Below are positions 7,063-13,864 of a stretch of 14,742 nucleotides of DNA, in pieces. The stretch's first letter is position 1. Each line of letters begins with the position of its first letter. Origin of the DNA: Clostridia bacterium (lineage in GTDB: Bacteria; Bacillota; UBA994; PWPR01); the NCBI GenBank assembly GCA_003557085.1, contig PWPR01000061.1:1-14742 (forward strand), in the 5' to 3' direction. The translations under genes were made by a program, and so were the position numbers. The notes under the pieces are model-generated. The model was not told the origin of the DNA. It was given only the letters and a program-made list of their open reading frames with translations, and made no database searches.

Positions 7063-7076
7063 AAAAGGCTCTTTTT
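7050..7076. terminator. Bidirectional terminator between GNAT and ThiS-like genes
   Basis: AAAAAGAGCC at 7050-7059 pairs with GGCTCTTTTT at 7067-7076 around a 7-nt loop. The A run on one side and T run on the other make it work in both directions. The GNAT stop codon lies in the loop and the ThiS-like stop codon (7075-7077) at the foot of the stem, so the genes are packed as tightly as possible. Confidence 0.88.
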
Positions 7077-7311
7077 AACATCCACCAGCAATAGGTGGGA
7101 ATATTTGTATCGTGTCTCCATCTTTTATTATGTAATCTTCATGAACTAGTTCTTTATTTACAGTTGCAATCCAATATGCTTTAGGAGGCATGTTTTGCTC
7201 TTCTAAGAACTCTGCTAAAGTCATACCCTCTTCAAATTCATGCCAATCTTTCTTCATAAGTTCAGCAAAGCGTTCACTTAAACCACCAAAAACTTTGAAC
7301 TTAACTTTCAT
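7075..7311 (-). CDS. ThiS/MoaD-like ubiquitin-fold sulfur carrier ending Gly-Gly-Cys
   Basis: A 78-residue protein of the MoaD/ThiS family, small beta-grasp proteins whose C-terminal Gly-Gly is adenylated by an E1-like enzyme and turned into a thiocarboxylate that donates sulfur in cofactor or metabolite synthesis. Visible are the opening strand MKVKFKVFGGLSERFAE, the middle MTLAEFLEEQNMPPKAYWIA, and the typical tail DGDTIQIFPPIAGGC. The protein ends in GGC: one Cys follows the usual terminal Gly-Gly. Known relatives with extra residues after Gly-Gly (for example QbsE, GGCF) need removal of the tail by a JAMM-type protease before activation. The ATG at 7309-7311 is chosen because AAGGAG lies 8-9 nt upstream; an in-frame ATG at 7332 would put that site inside the gene. 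No thiF/moeB, moaE or protease gene is in the window. Confidence 0.85.
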   Translation of the reverse strand: MKVKFKVFGGLSERFAELMKKDWHEFEEGMTLAEFLEEQNMPPKAYWIATVNKELVHEDYIIKDGDTIQIFPPIAGGC

Positions 7312-7341
7312 AACTATCACTCCTTGGTCCAAACTAACTTC

Positions 7342-7370
7342 ATTATACCTAATTTGCTAACAAGTGTCAC
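7342..7370 (-). promoter_or_regulatory. Sigma-A promoter of the ThiS-like gene
   Basis: On the minus strand GTGACA (7365-7370) and TATAAT (7342-7347) are 17 bp apart, a near-consensus promoter about 30 nt upstream of the ThiS-like start. Confidence 0.7.
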
Positions 7371-7427
7371 TCCATGCAGGAAAGTTATCATAAATGTTGA
7401 ATATTCTTTAAGAGGAGGGATTATATA

Positions 7428-8738
7428 ATGAAAAAATGGGAAGAATTAAGTGAATTTGTTAAAAAAGTAATGAAAGAAGAGAATATAGCTGGGGTAGCTA
7501 TAGCGATTAGTAAGGATAATGAGGTTATTTATGAAGAGGGCTTTGGTTATAGAGACCTCAATGCCAAACTGCCTGTAACTCCTGATACTGTTATGGGAAT
7601 AGCTTCTATTTCAAAATCGTTTACTGCACTGGAAATTATGAGATTAGCTGATGAGGGATTTTTGTCAACTTCAGACTTAGTAACAAGGCATTTGCCAGGT
7701 TTAGAGATTTCTGGAATTGATATGGAGAAGTTGCAAATAAAGCATTTATTATCACATACATCAGGCTTGCCTCCAGTGGCTAGAAAGCAAGACCATACTC
7801 ATTTTAATGCACATATTGAATACTTAAGAGAGTACGAAATCGATTTGTTAGGTGAGCCTGGCGAGTATTTTAGTTATGCTAATGATGTGTTTTTACTTTT
7901 AGGAGCTATAATTGAGAAATATCGAAATTGTGTATATGCAAGGCATATGACCAATGTATTAAGTGAGTTTAAAATGTTTAATAGTACTCTTTATGTGGAT
8001 GAGGTAACTAAACTTAATGAAGTCACAAAAAACTACATATATAATGATGAGAAAAAGGAATATGAAGAAGCAGATTGGCCAAAGCTTGGAGTCTATGAAG
8101 CTGGTGGTGGTGTTAGGTCTTCAGTTAGGGATTTATTAAAATATGGGCATGTCTATGTTAATAGAGGTAAACTATTTGATAAGACAGTTTTATCATCAGA
8201 ATTAATTGAAGAGATGTATACACCAGTATATGAGACAAACCCAGGAGAACATTACTGTTATGCCCTCAAAGCAACTCCCAATTACCATGATGTGACTTTA
8301 GTAGAGCATGGAGGTGGGCAGCCAGGTGTTTCTTCAAATTTTGGTTTTGTGCCAGAAGAGAATTTAGTAGTAGCTGTTTTAACAAATACTAGTGGCAAAC
8401 CAGCCAATGCTCTTTGGAGAGCAGCTGTAAATTCTGCATTGGGTCTTCCAATAATAGAAGAAGAGAAAGAAACTTCTTATGAGATGACAAAAGAAGACAT
8501 TAATAATATTGTAGGATTTTATGAAACTGACGAAGGTGGAGACTTATTAATTTATCAAGATATAGATATAATTAGAGGAGTAAGTGCTAACAAGCATTAT
8601 ACCTATACTCCTCTTAGTAAAGACACTTTATTAATAAATGAGATGAAATATAGAAACAAAATACGGTTCTTATTTGATAAAGGGGATAGAGCTTGGGCAG
8701 TATTTGTTGGTTCTAGGATATTTCCAAGAAAGATTTAG
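7428..8738 (+). CDS. Serine beta-lactamase-fold hydrolase (class C-like / peptidase S12 family)
   Basis: A 436-residue protein of the beta-lactamase/DD-peptidase-like serine hydrolase family. The catalytic SxxK is S60-I-S-K63, followed by YAN (150-152) and HGGG (294-297) in place of the KTG triad; HLLSHTSGLPP (106-116) is a family hallmark. From about 340 an extra C-terminal region with beta-strand character (VGFYETDEGGDLLIY) resembles the barrel domain found after many such hydrolases. There is no signal peptide or lipobox, so it is probably cytoplasmic and acts as an esterase, amidase or peptidase rather than as an antibiotic resistance enzyme. AGGAGGG stands 8 nt before the ATG. The 3' end overlaps the convergent Nudix gene by 3 bp with no terminator between. 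Substrate unknown. Confidence 0.88.
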   Translation: MKKWEELSEFVKKVMKEENIAGVAIAISKDNEVIYEEGFGYRDLNAKLPVTPDTVMGIASISKSFTALEIMRLADEGFLSTSDLVTRHLPGLEISGIDMEKLQIKHLLSHTSGLPPVARKQDHTHFNAHIEYLREYEIDLLGEPGEYFSYANDVFLLLGAIIEKYRNCVYARHMTNVLSEFKMFNSTLYVDEVTKLNEVTKNYIYNDEKKEYEEADWPKLGVYEAGGGVRSSVRDLLKYGHVYVNRGKLFDKTVLSSELIEEMYTPVYETNPGEHYCYALKATPNYHDVTLVEHGGGQPGVSSNFGFVPEENLVVAVLTNTSGKPANALWRAAVNSALGLPIIEEEKETSYEMTKEDINNIVGFYETDEGGDLLIYQDIDIIRGVSANKHYTYTPLSKDTLLINEMKYRNKIRFLFDKGDRAWAVFVGSRIFPRKI

Positions 8739-9346
8739 CTCTTAAGTCTATTTACTATATCTATGATTATACGGGCAGTTAAACCCCATATTACTTTATT
8801 ATCATATTTATAAAAAGGAACATCATAACCTCTCCCACGCCAATTATAATCTTTTCCATTTGGAATGAGATCGTAAGGAAAGTTTGGGGGAGGTTTTATT
8901 TCTGTCGCAACGCTATATACTTCAGGTTCAGACAACAAAAAATACTCAATAGGTACTGTGAAAATCTTATGAACCTCATCTTTATTAGGGGAGATATCAC
9001 CAATTGCTTGGTCTATAGTGCCAACACCTGCATAAACTATTCTTGCATTTGAGAGATTTGCTATATTAAGATCACTAACCCATTTTAGATTAGCAAGCTC
9101 AACGTTTAGCTCTTCACAAGTCTCACGCATAGCAGCATCTCTCCAAGATTCATTTTCTTCGATCCTTCCCCCTGGAAAAGATATTTCGCCAGGCTGAGAG
9201 CTTAGTTTATTAGATCTTACTTCTAGCAATAGATGAGCATCATGATCTATTTCTATAATAGGAGCAAATACTGCATATCTTCTAAAAGACTCTTTGTAAG
9301 ATCTTTGGTTAGCTTCTAGTTTATTTAAAATATCAAAAACTTTCAT
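8735..9346 (-). CDS. Nudix hydrolase, CoA pyrophosphatase (NudL/UPF0035) type
   Basis: A 203-residue Nudix hydrolase expected to cleave a diphosphate bond, most likely in coenzyme A or its derivatives. The Nudix box runs from G60 through E66 and R74-E75 to E78-E79 (GRIEENES...RETCEEL); the usual Gly near the end is Asn81, a minor change. Directly before it, LLEVRSNKLSSQPGEISFPG (40-59) matches the extra signature of the CoA-pyrophosphatase group (LLxxRSxxL...GxISFPGG). The tail VIWGLTARII (185-194) is also typical. On the minus strand GGAGAG lies 8 nt before the ATG. It is divergent from the ferritin gene, with an 89-bp region between the two start codons, and convergent with the hydrolase. 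The link to ferritin is positional only. Confidence 0.87.
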   Translation of the reverse strand: MKVFDILNKLEANQRSYKESFRRYAVFAPIIEIDHDAHLLLEVRSNKLSSQPGEISFPGGRIEENESWRDAAMRETCEELNVELANLKWVSDLNIANLSNARIVYAGVGTIDQAIGDISPNKDEVHKIFTVPIEYFLLSEPEVYSVATEIKPPPNFPYDLIPNGKDYNWRGRGYDVPFYKYDNKVIWGLTARIIIDIVNRLKS

Positions 9347-9379
9347 TTATGCCACTCTCCATGGTATACTTTTATTTAA

Positions 9380-9401
9380 GACTGTCTATATTATAACAGT
9401 C
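9380..9401. promoter_or_regulatory. Small dyad in the Nudix/ferritin divergent region
   Basis: GACTGT at 9380-9385 is inverted as ACAGTC at 9396-9401 around a 10-bp AT core. It lies centrally between the two divergent start codons and could serve a regulator acting on both genes. It does not match the PerR or Fur consensus beyond an ATTATAA half site. No clean promoter is visible for either gene. Confidence 0.3.
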
Positions 9402-9435
9402 AATTAAAATATTGAAAACATAGGGAGTGTTTCTG

Positions 9436-9942
9436 ATGTTGTCTGAAAAGTTAACAAAAGCTATTAACAAGCAAATGAATTATGAGTTATTTTCGGGTCA
9501 TGTTTATGTAGCAATGGCCTCATGGTGTGCTGAAAATGATTTGCCTGGTTTTGCCCATTTCTTTTTAGTTCAAGAACAAGAAGAGAGATTTCATGCAATG
9601 AAGTTTTTTAATTTTCTCCTAGAGATGGAAGAAAGACCAATTCTCAAAGGAATGCCAGACCCAGACAATGAGTATGTTAGTTTAGTAGACGTATTTGAGA
9701 AGGCCCTTGAACACGAAAAAGGCGTTACTGCTAGAATATATAGTTTAATGGATATAGCTACAGATGAAAAAGAGTATAGAACAATGAGTATGCTAAACTG
9801 GTTTATTGATGAGCAGCGTGAAGAAGAGGATACTTTTTCTGGAATGTTGGCAACTGTAAGAAGAGTTGAGGGTCATGGTAATCAAATTTATCACTTGGAT
9901 AAAGAATTAGCGACAAGAACTTTTACTCCTCCAGCAGAATAG
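9436..9942 (+). CDS. ftnA: Non-haem bacterial ferritin (FtnA type)
   Basis: A 168-residue four-helix ferritin subunit that oxidises Fe(II) at a di-iron centre and stores iron in a 24-subunit shell in the cytoplasm. All ferroxidase residues are present and fall at the same numbers as in E. coli FtnA: Glu17, Glu50, His53, Glu94, Gln127 and Glu130. Lengths and helix spacing are normal. An upstream GTG (9427) in frame lies within the ribosome binding site GGGAG (9423-9427), so the ATG at 9436, 8 nt downstream, is the start; the FtnA numbering confirms this choice. It is a single-gene unit with its own terminator. Role: iron storage and oxidative-stress protection in a probably anaerobic cell. Regulation is not evident, as no clear Fur or PerR box is seen. 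Confidence 0.94.
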   Translation: MLSEKLTKAINKQMNYELFSGHVYVAMASWCAENDLPGFAHFFLVQEQEERFHAMKFFNFLLEMEERPILKGMPDPDNEYVSLVDVFEKALEHEKGVTARIYSLMDIATDEKEYRTMSMLNWFIDEQREEEDTFSGMLATVRRVEGHGNQIYHLDKELATRTFTPPAE

Positions 9943-9949
9943 AATTATT

Positions 9950-9976
9950 AAAAGCAGCCTTTATGGCTGTTTTTTA
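9950..9976 (+). terminator. Rho-independent terminator of the ferritin gene
   Basis: CAGCC at 9955-9959 pairs with GGCTG at 9965-9969, extended by a G-U pair and A-T pairs, with a 5-nt loop, followed by seven Ts. It lies 8 nt after the ferritin stop. Confidence 0.88.
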
Positions 9977-10011
9977 ATGTAAATATACATCAATTATGCA
10001 TAAAAACATTG

Positions 10012-10093
10012 TTTTTTTTAAAAAATCTAAGAAATTTCATTATTTTTTTAAAATTTACTTGCATATAATCAAGTCATCGTGTATATTTATACA
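10012..10093 (+). promoter_or_regulatory. Promoter region of the peptide ABC transporter with A/T tracts and palindrome
   Basis: TATAAT at 10064-10069, preceded by TGCA, is the likely -10; no good -35 is seen at 17-18 bp. Upstream are T8A6 (10012-10025) and T7A4 (10043-10053), with their T/A junctions 30 bp apart, close to three helical turns. Such tracts can bend DNA or act as an UP element and make up for the weak -35. Just downstream of the expected start, the palindrome TGTATATTTATACA (10080-10093) could be an operator. The -10 is an extrapolation from sequence match only. Confidence 0.5.
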
Positions 10094-10224
10094 AGAATTA
10101 ATTGTCGAAAGGGGTGTTTCAAATAGACGGACGGACATGGGCTCATCGAGCCGGATTATATAGTTGCCTTACGACAAACTTTGCTGACAATAATAATAAG
10201 ATATATGATGGAGGATTTTTTAAG
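10094..10224 (+). other. Untranslated leader of the peptide-binding protein gene
   Basis: About 130 nt of leader, locally more GC-rich than its surroundings. It contains the tandem GACGGACGGAC near 10127-10136 and a compact stem-loop GGCTC-ATC-GAGCC at 10140-10152. I do not recognise a riboswitch or T-box; no T-box sequence or terminator/antiterminator pair is seen. The in-frame TTG at 10102 would extend the protein over this leader and spoil the signal peptide, so it is not the start. Confidence 0.4.
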
Positions 10225-11901
10225 ATGAAAAAGTATTTAGGTATAGTAGTGGTATTATTACTAGCTACAGCAGTAATTTTCTCAGGATGTACAAATGGAG
10301 CTACACCAACTCCAAGTAATGGAGACAATGGTGAAGATGCAGGACCAGTTTTCGGTGGTATGTATACATATGGTTTTTCAGGAGAGCCAGCTACGCTTAA
10401 CCCGATACTGTCTTCTGATTCTATTACTAGTGGAATAACTAACTTTATTAATGAAAGCTTGATTACACTTGATGAGAATTTAGAGTTTGCTCCTGAGCTA
10501 GCTCATGATTGGGAGATCTCAGAAGATGGATTAGTTTTGACTTTTTATTTAAGAGATGATGTTTATTGGCATGATGGAGAAAAGTTTACTGCAGAAGATG
10601 TTAAATTTACTTATGAAATGATTTTAGACCCTGGTTATACAGGAGTTCAGTCTAGCCACTTAAAATTTGTTGACGACTTAGTAATTGTTAATGATTATGA
10701 AATAGAAATTCACTTAAGCCAAATTGATGTTCCTATATTAAATAGAATTGCTGCAGCAGCTTTAGGAATAATTCCGCAACACATTTTTGGTGAAGTCGAG
10801 GCAAGTGCATTACGTGAACATCCAAACAGTTGGGATCCAATTGGTACAGGTCCATATAAATTTGCAGAATATCAATCAGGACGTCACGTTGTTTTGACAG
10901 CTAATCAAGACTACTGGGGCGAAGGACCATATATTGAGACAATTATGATAAGACTGTATCAAGATAGCCAAACACTACTATCAGCATTTGAAAACGGTGA
11001 TATTGACTTTATTGACAGAATTCCTGTTGAAGATATTGATCGTATTAAGCAGACTATGGGCGATGATGTAACTTTTGTCGAGATTGCAAATAACTCGTAC
11101 TATTATATTGGGCTTAAGCAAAATCACAAGTTTTTACAAGATCAAAATGTTAGACAAGCATTAATGTACTCTTTAGATCGTCAGTCAATTATTGATGTAG
11201 TATTCCAGGGTTATGGAACAGTGATAAACTCTCACAGTGTACCTTTCTCCTGGGCACATAATGAAGATGTTACCGAGTATGAGCAAGATTTAGAAAAAGC
11301 AGCAGAACTATTTGCTGAAGCAGGCTTTACTAAAGGTGCAGATGGCTACTTATATAATGAAGATGGCGAGAAACTAGAGTTTGTAATTGTCTCAATGACG
11401 GGTGAAGAAGACAAAGCAAATGTTATAGCTTTGGTTATAGAGCAGTGGAAAGAAGCTGGAGCGGATGTTAAAGTTGAGTACTATGAGCGTTCAGTTCTCT
11501 TTAATCAGTATTTAGATGTTGGTGAGTTTGAGTCATATATGTGGGGATGGAATCTATCAGTTGACCCTGACTCATTTAATCAGTTCCATTCAAGTCAAGC
11601 TAAACTAAATGAAGCTGGTGAACCAGATCCAGATGGGACTTTGGTAGGTTTTAACGATGTAGAGTATATTAATCCACATGTAGATGCACTACTTGAAGCT
11701 GGCCGTGCTACATATGATATGCAGGAGCGTATTGAAATTTATGGAGAGATTCAGCAGATTCTAAACGAAGAATTACCATATATTTTCTTATACACAACGA
11801 ATGATGTAAAGGCTATGCACAATAAAGTGAAGAATGTTGTGTGGTCTCCACTTCAGCCAATTGATCATCATGTATGGTACATCGACCCAGCATTTCACTA
11901 A
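10225..11901 (+). CDS. Peptide ABC transporter substrate-binding lipoprotein (SBP family 5, OppA/DppA type)
   Basis: A 558-residue extracytoplasmic solute-binding protein, family 5, that captures peptides or similar solutes and delivers them to the permease. The N-terminus MKKYLGIVVVLLLATAVI followed by the lipobox FSGC gives a lipoprotein with Cys22 as the lipidated residue, then a linker rich in Gly, Thr, Pro and Asn. Family signatures include GEPATLNPI, LITLDENLEFAPELAHDWEI, LTFYLRDDVYWHDGEKFTAE with DVKFTYE, the GTGPYKF motif and VRQALMYSLDRQSII. Start: GGAGG lies 10 nt before the ATG at 10225. It is the first gene of a four-gene or longer operon (binding protein, two permeases, ATPase). 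Family members bind di- or oligopeptides, nickel chelates or sugars; here the specificity is not readable. Confidence 0.93.
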   Translation: MKKYLGIVVVLLLATAVIFSGCTNGATPTPSNGDNGEDAGPVFGGMYTYGFSGEPATLNPILSSDSITSGITNFINESLITLDENLEFAPELAHDWEISEDGLVLTFYLRDDVYWHDGEKFTAEDVKFTYEMILDPGYTGVQSSHLKFVDDLVIVNDYEIEIHLSQIDVPILNRIAAAALGIIPQHIFGEVEASALREHPNSWDPIGTGPYKFAEYQSGRHVVLTANQDYWGEGPYIETIMIRLYQDSQTLLSAFENGDIDFIDRIPVEDIDRIKQTMGDDVTFVEIANNSYYYIGLKQNHKFLQDQNVRQALMYSLDRQSIIDVVFQGYGTVINSHSVPFSWAHNEDVTEYEQDLEKAAELFAEAGFTKGADGYLYNEDGEKLEFVIVSMTGEEDKANVIALVIEQWKEAGADVKVEYYERSVLFNQYLDVGEFESYMWGWNLSVDPDSFNQFHSSQAKLNEAGEPDPDGTLVGFNDVEYINPHVDALLEAGRATYDMQERIEIYGEIQQILNEELPYIFLYTTNDVKAMHNKVKNVVWSPLQPIDHHVWYIDPAFH

Positions 11902-11913
11902 GAATAAATAATT

Positions 11914-11957
11914 AGGCACTTAAGCCACGAGCACTTCACAAGAAGTGCTCGTTGCCT
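11914..11957 (+). other. Strong intra-operon RNA hairpin without a T run
   Basis: ACGAGCACTTC at 11927-11937 pairs perfectly with GAAGTGCTCGT at 11942-11952 around the loop ACAA. An outer arm AGGCA (11914-11918) pairs with TGCCT (11953-11957) across an 8-nt one-sided bulge. No U run follows, so it is not a classic terminator. Position between binding protein and permease suggests partial termination or protection of the upstream mRNA from 3' decay, giving more binding protein than permease. Confidence 0.8.
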
Positions 11958-11990
11958 TGTTACACGTAATAGATGAGGAGTTAATTAATC

Positions 11991-12962
11991 ATGAAGAGAT
12001 ATTTAATACGTAGATTTATACAAATGGTGATAGTTCTAATAGGCATCTCCATCATTTCTTTTCTGATAATGCATCTTGCACCTGGTGACCCTGTCGATAT
12101 TATGGCAGAAAGAAATGCTACACCAGAGCAAAAAGCACATATTAGAGAATTGTATGGGCTTAATGAACCACTGCCAATCCAGTATCTTAATTGGATAGGT
12201 CGAGTAGTGAAGGGTGATTTTGGCACCTCATTTGTAACAGGCCGACCTGTACTTGAAATGATTCTTGAACGACTCCCAGCAACATTAATACTAAATTTCT
12301 GGGCTATGATAATAATCTATTTAATTGCAGTACCAGTTGGCATGATTTCGGCCCTCAAGCAATATTCCTGGTTTGACCATGTTGTTACAACAGTGGCTTT
12401 CTTTGGGAGGGCACTTCCCCAGTTTTGGTTTGCTCTAATGTTGATCTATTTTATTGGTCTACGCTTTGGTGGAGTTCAGATTTCTGGAATGGCAACATGG
12501 GGTGTAAATTGGGGTGTTCAACCATTTTTCACTGTACTTCAAGATAGAATTTCATACATCATTTTACCCTTAATTGTACTGGCATTTAGTGGTATGGCTG
12601 GTATAGCTAGATATATGAGGGCTAGTATGCTAGATGTTGTTCACCAAGATTATATTAGAACTGCAAGGTCTAAAGGATTACCTGAAAAGAAAGTTGTTAC
12701 AGGGCATGCATTTAGAAATGCATTGTTACCGATAGTTACCCTAATTGGCTTTGAACTGCCCATTTTATTTAGTGGAGCAGTTATAATTGAGACAATTTTC
12801 TCATGGCCAGGGATAGGATTATTGGCTGTTAATGCAATTTCACAACAAGACTATATGATTGTAATGGCTTTTAATCTACTTGGGGCGACAATGACAGTAA
12901 TAGGAATGTTCTTAGCAGACATTCTATACATGGTAGTAGACCCAAGAATTAAGCTGGAATAG
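11991..12962 (+). CDS. Peptide ABC transporter permease, DppB/OppB type
   Basis: A 323-residue inner-membrane permease, one half of the channel of the peptide importer. The N-terminal segment RYLIRRFIQMVIVLIGISII with SFLIMHLAPGDPVD (from about residue 22) is the hallmark of DppB/OppB. About six membrane segments follow. The cytoplasmic EAA loop that contacts the ATPase is YIRTARSKGLPEKKVVTGHA with FRNALLPI. GAGGAG precedes the ATG by 10 nt. The next gene follows after 12 nt, so they are co-transcribed. Length is typical; nothing looks damaged. Confidence 0.93.
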   Translation: MKRYLIRRFIQMVIVLIGISIISFLIMHLAPGDPVDIMAERNATPEQKAHIRELYGLNEPLPIQYLNWIGRVVKGDFGTSFVTGRPVLEMILERLPATLILNFWAMIIIYLIAVPVGMISALKQYSWFDHVVTTVAFFGRALPQFWFALMLIYFIGLRFGGVQISGMATWGVNWGVQPFFTVLQDRISYIILPLIVLAFSGMAGIARYMRASMLDVVHQDYIRTARSKGLPEKKVVTGHAFRNALLPIVTLIGFELPILFSGAVIIETIFSWPGIGLLAVNAISQQDYMIVMAFNLLGATMTVIGMFLADILYMVVDPRIKLE

Positions 12963-12974
12963 GAGGAAGAATAA

Positions 12975-13853
12975 ATGGCACAACAAACAGCAACCATAAA
13001 AGATATCAAGGCAGATGAAACATATCTAAAAATGGTTTGGCGTAGATTTAAAAAACATAAACTAGCTGTAATTAGCTTATTATTCATCCTCACAATTGCA
13101 TTAATAGCAATTCTAGCACCTATTATAAGTCCTTATGGCTATGACCAGACGAATAGAGATAATATAATGAGTGGACCCAGTAGAGAGCACATTCTAGGTA
13201 CGGATAGAATTGGTAGAGACATGTTCACAAGGTTAGTATGGGGTGCTAGGATAAGCCTTAGCGTAGGACTAGTTGCAGCATTAGTATCTGTAACAGTCGG
13301 TACACTTATAGGCGCTACAGCAGGATATTTTGGCGGTATAATAGATGATATATTAATGAGATTTACAGAAATGGTTATGTCATTTCCGGTTATATTTCTT
13401 TTGCTAACTATAGTAACACTTGTAGAGAGATCTGTTTTCAATGTTATGCTTGTTATAGGGCTTACATCATGGACAGGCTTAGCTAGAATGGTGCGTGGAC
13501 AGTTTTTGTCATTACGTGAATCAGACTATGTAGAAGCAGCAAGAGCATTAGGTGCAAAGAATTCAAGAATTGTAATTAAGCATATGTTGCTTAATTCAAT
13601 GGCGCCTATTATAGTTAATGCTACTTTACAGGTCGGGACTGCTATTTTAGCAGAATCAAGTTTAAGCTTTTTGGGATTAGGTATTACAAGCCCTCCTTCA
13701 TGGGGAACTATTCTTAACTCAGGAAGATTTTATATGAGATATGCTCCTTGGATAACCATTTTCCCTGGACTACTAATCTTTGGCACAGTCCTTGCCTTTA
13801 ACTATATTGGTGATGGTTTACGTGATGCTTTAGATCCATATCTTAAAAGATAG
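12975..13853 (+). CDS. Peptide ABC transporter permease, DppC/OppC type
   Basis: A 292-residue second permease. It has the DppC/OppC layout: a cytoplasmic N-terminus with VWRRFKKHKLAVISL (about 20-34) leading into the first membrane segment, the extracytoplasmic GPSREHILGTDRIGRDMFTR (67-86) signature, about five further segments, and the EAA loop YVEAARALGAKNSRIVIKHM followed by LPSFLGLG-like SSLSFLGLGI. AGGAGGAAG lies just before the ATG. It forms the heterodimeric pore with the preceding permease, and the following gene provides the ATPase 11 nt downstream. Confidence 0.93.
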   Translation: MAQQTATIKDIKADETYLKMVWRRFKKHKLAVISLLFILTIALIAILAPIISPYGYDQTNRDNIMSGPSREHILGTDRIGRDMFTRLVWGARISLSVGLVAALVSVTVGTLIGATAGYFGGIIDDILMRFTEMVMSFPVIFLLLTIVTLVERSVFNVMLVIGLTSWTGLARMVRGQFLSLRESDYVEAARALGAKNSRIVIKHMLLNSMAPIIVNATLQVGTAILAESSLSFLGLGITSPPSWGTILNSGRFYMRYAPWITIFPGLLIFGTVLAFNYIGDGLRDALDPYLKR

Positions 13854-13864
13854 GGGACTGCTTT

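Noticed and set aside
7428..8738. Antibiotic-resistance beta-lactamase
   Set aside because: The fold and SxxK/YAN motifs are those of the wider serine hydrolase family; there is no export signal and HGG replaces KTG, so resistance is not supported.
9350..9435. PerR or Fur box upstream of the ferritin gene
   Set aside because: Only a single ATTATAA half site is present; the full consensus is not matched.
10080..10093. GlnR/TnrA or ArgR site
   Set aside because: The palindrome is 14 bp with a 2-bp centre, whereas the GlnR/TnrA box needs a 17-bp spacing and the ArgR box has a different core.
10137..10163. A possible 8-codon leader peptide (MGSSSRII) in the peptide transporter leader
   Set aside because: Only a weak purine-rich stretch precedes it, there is no run of regulatory codons and no attenuator hairpin.
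10102..10224. N-terminal extension of the peptide-binding protein from a TTG start
   Set aside because: It would place the lipoprotein signal peptide inside the protein, and the ATG at 10225 has a good ribosome binding site.
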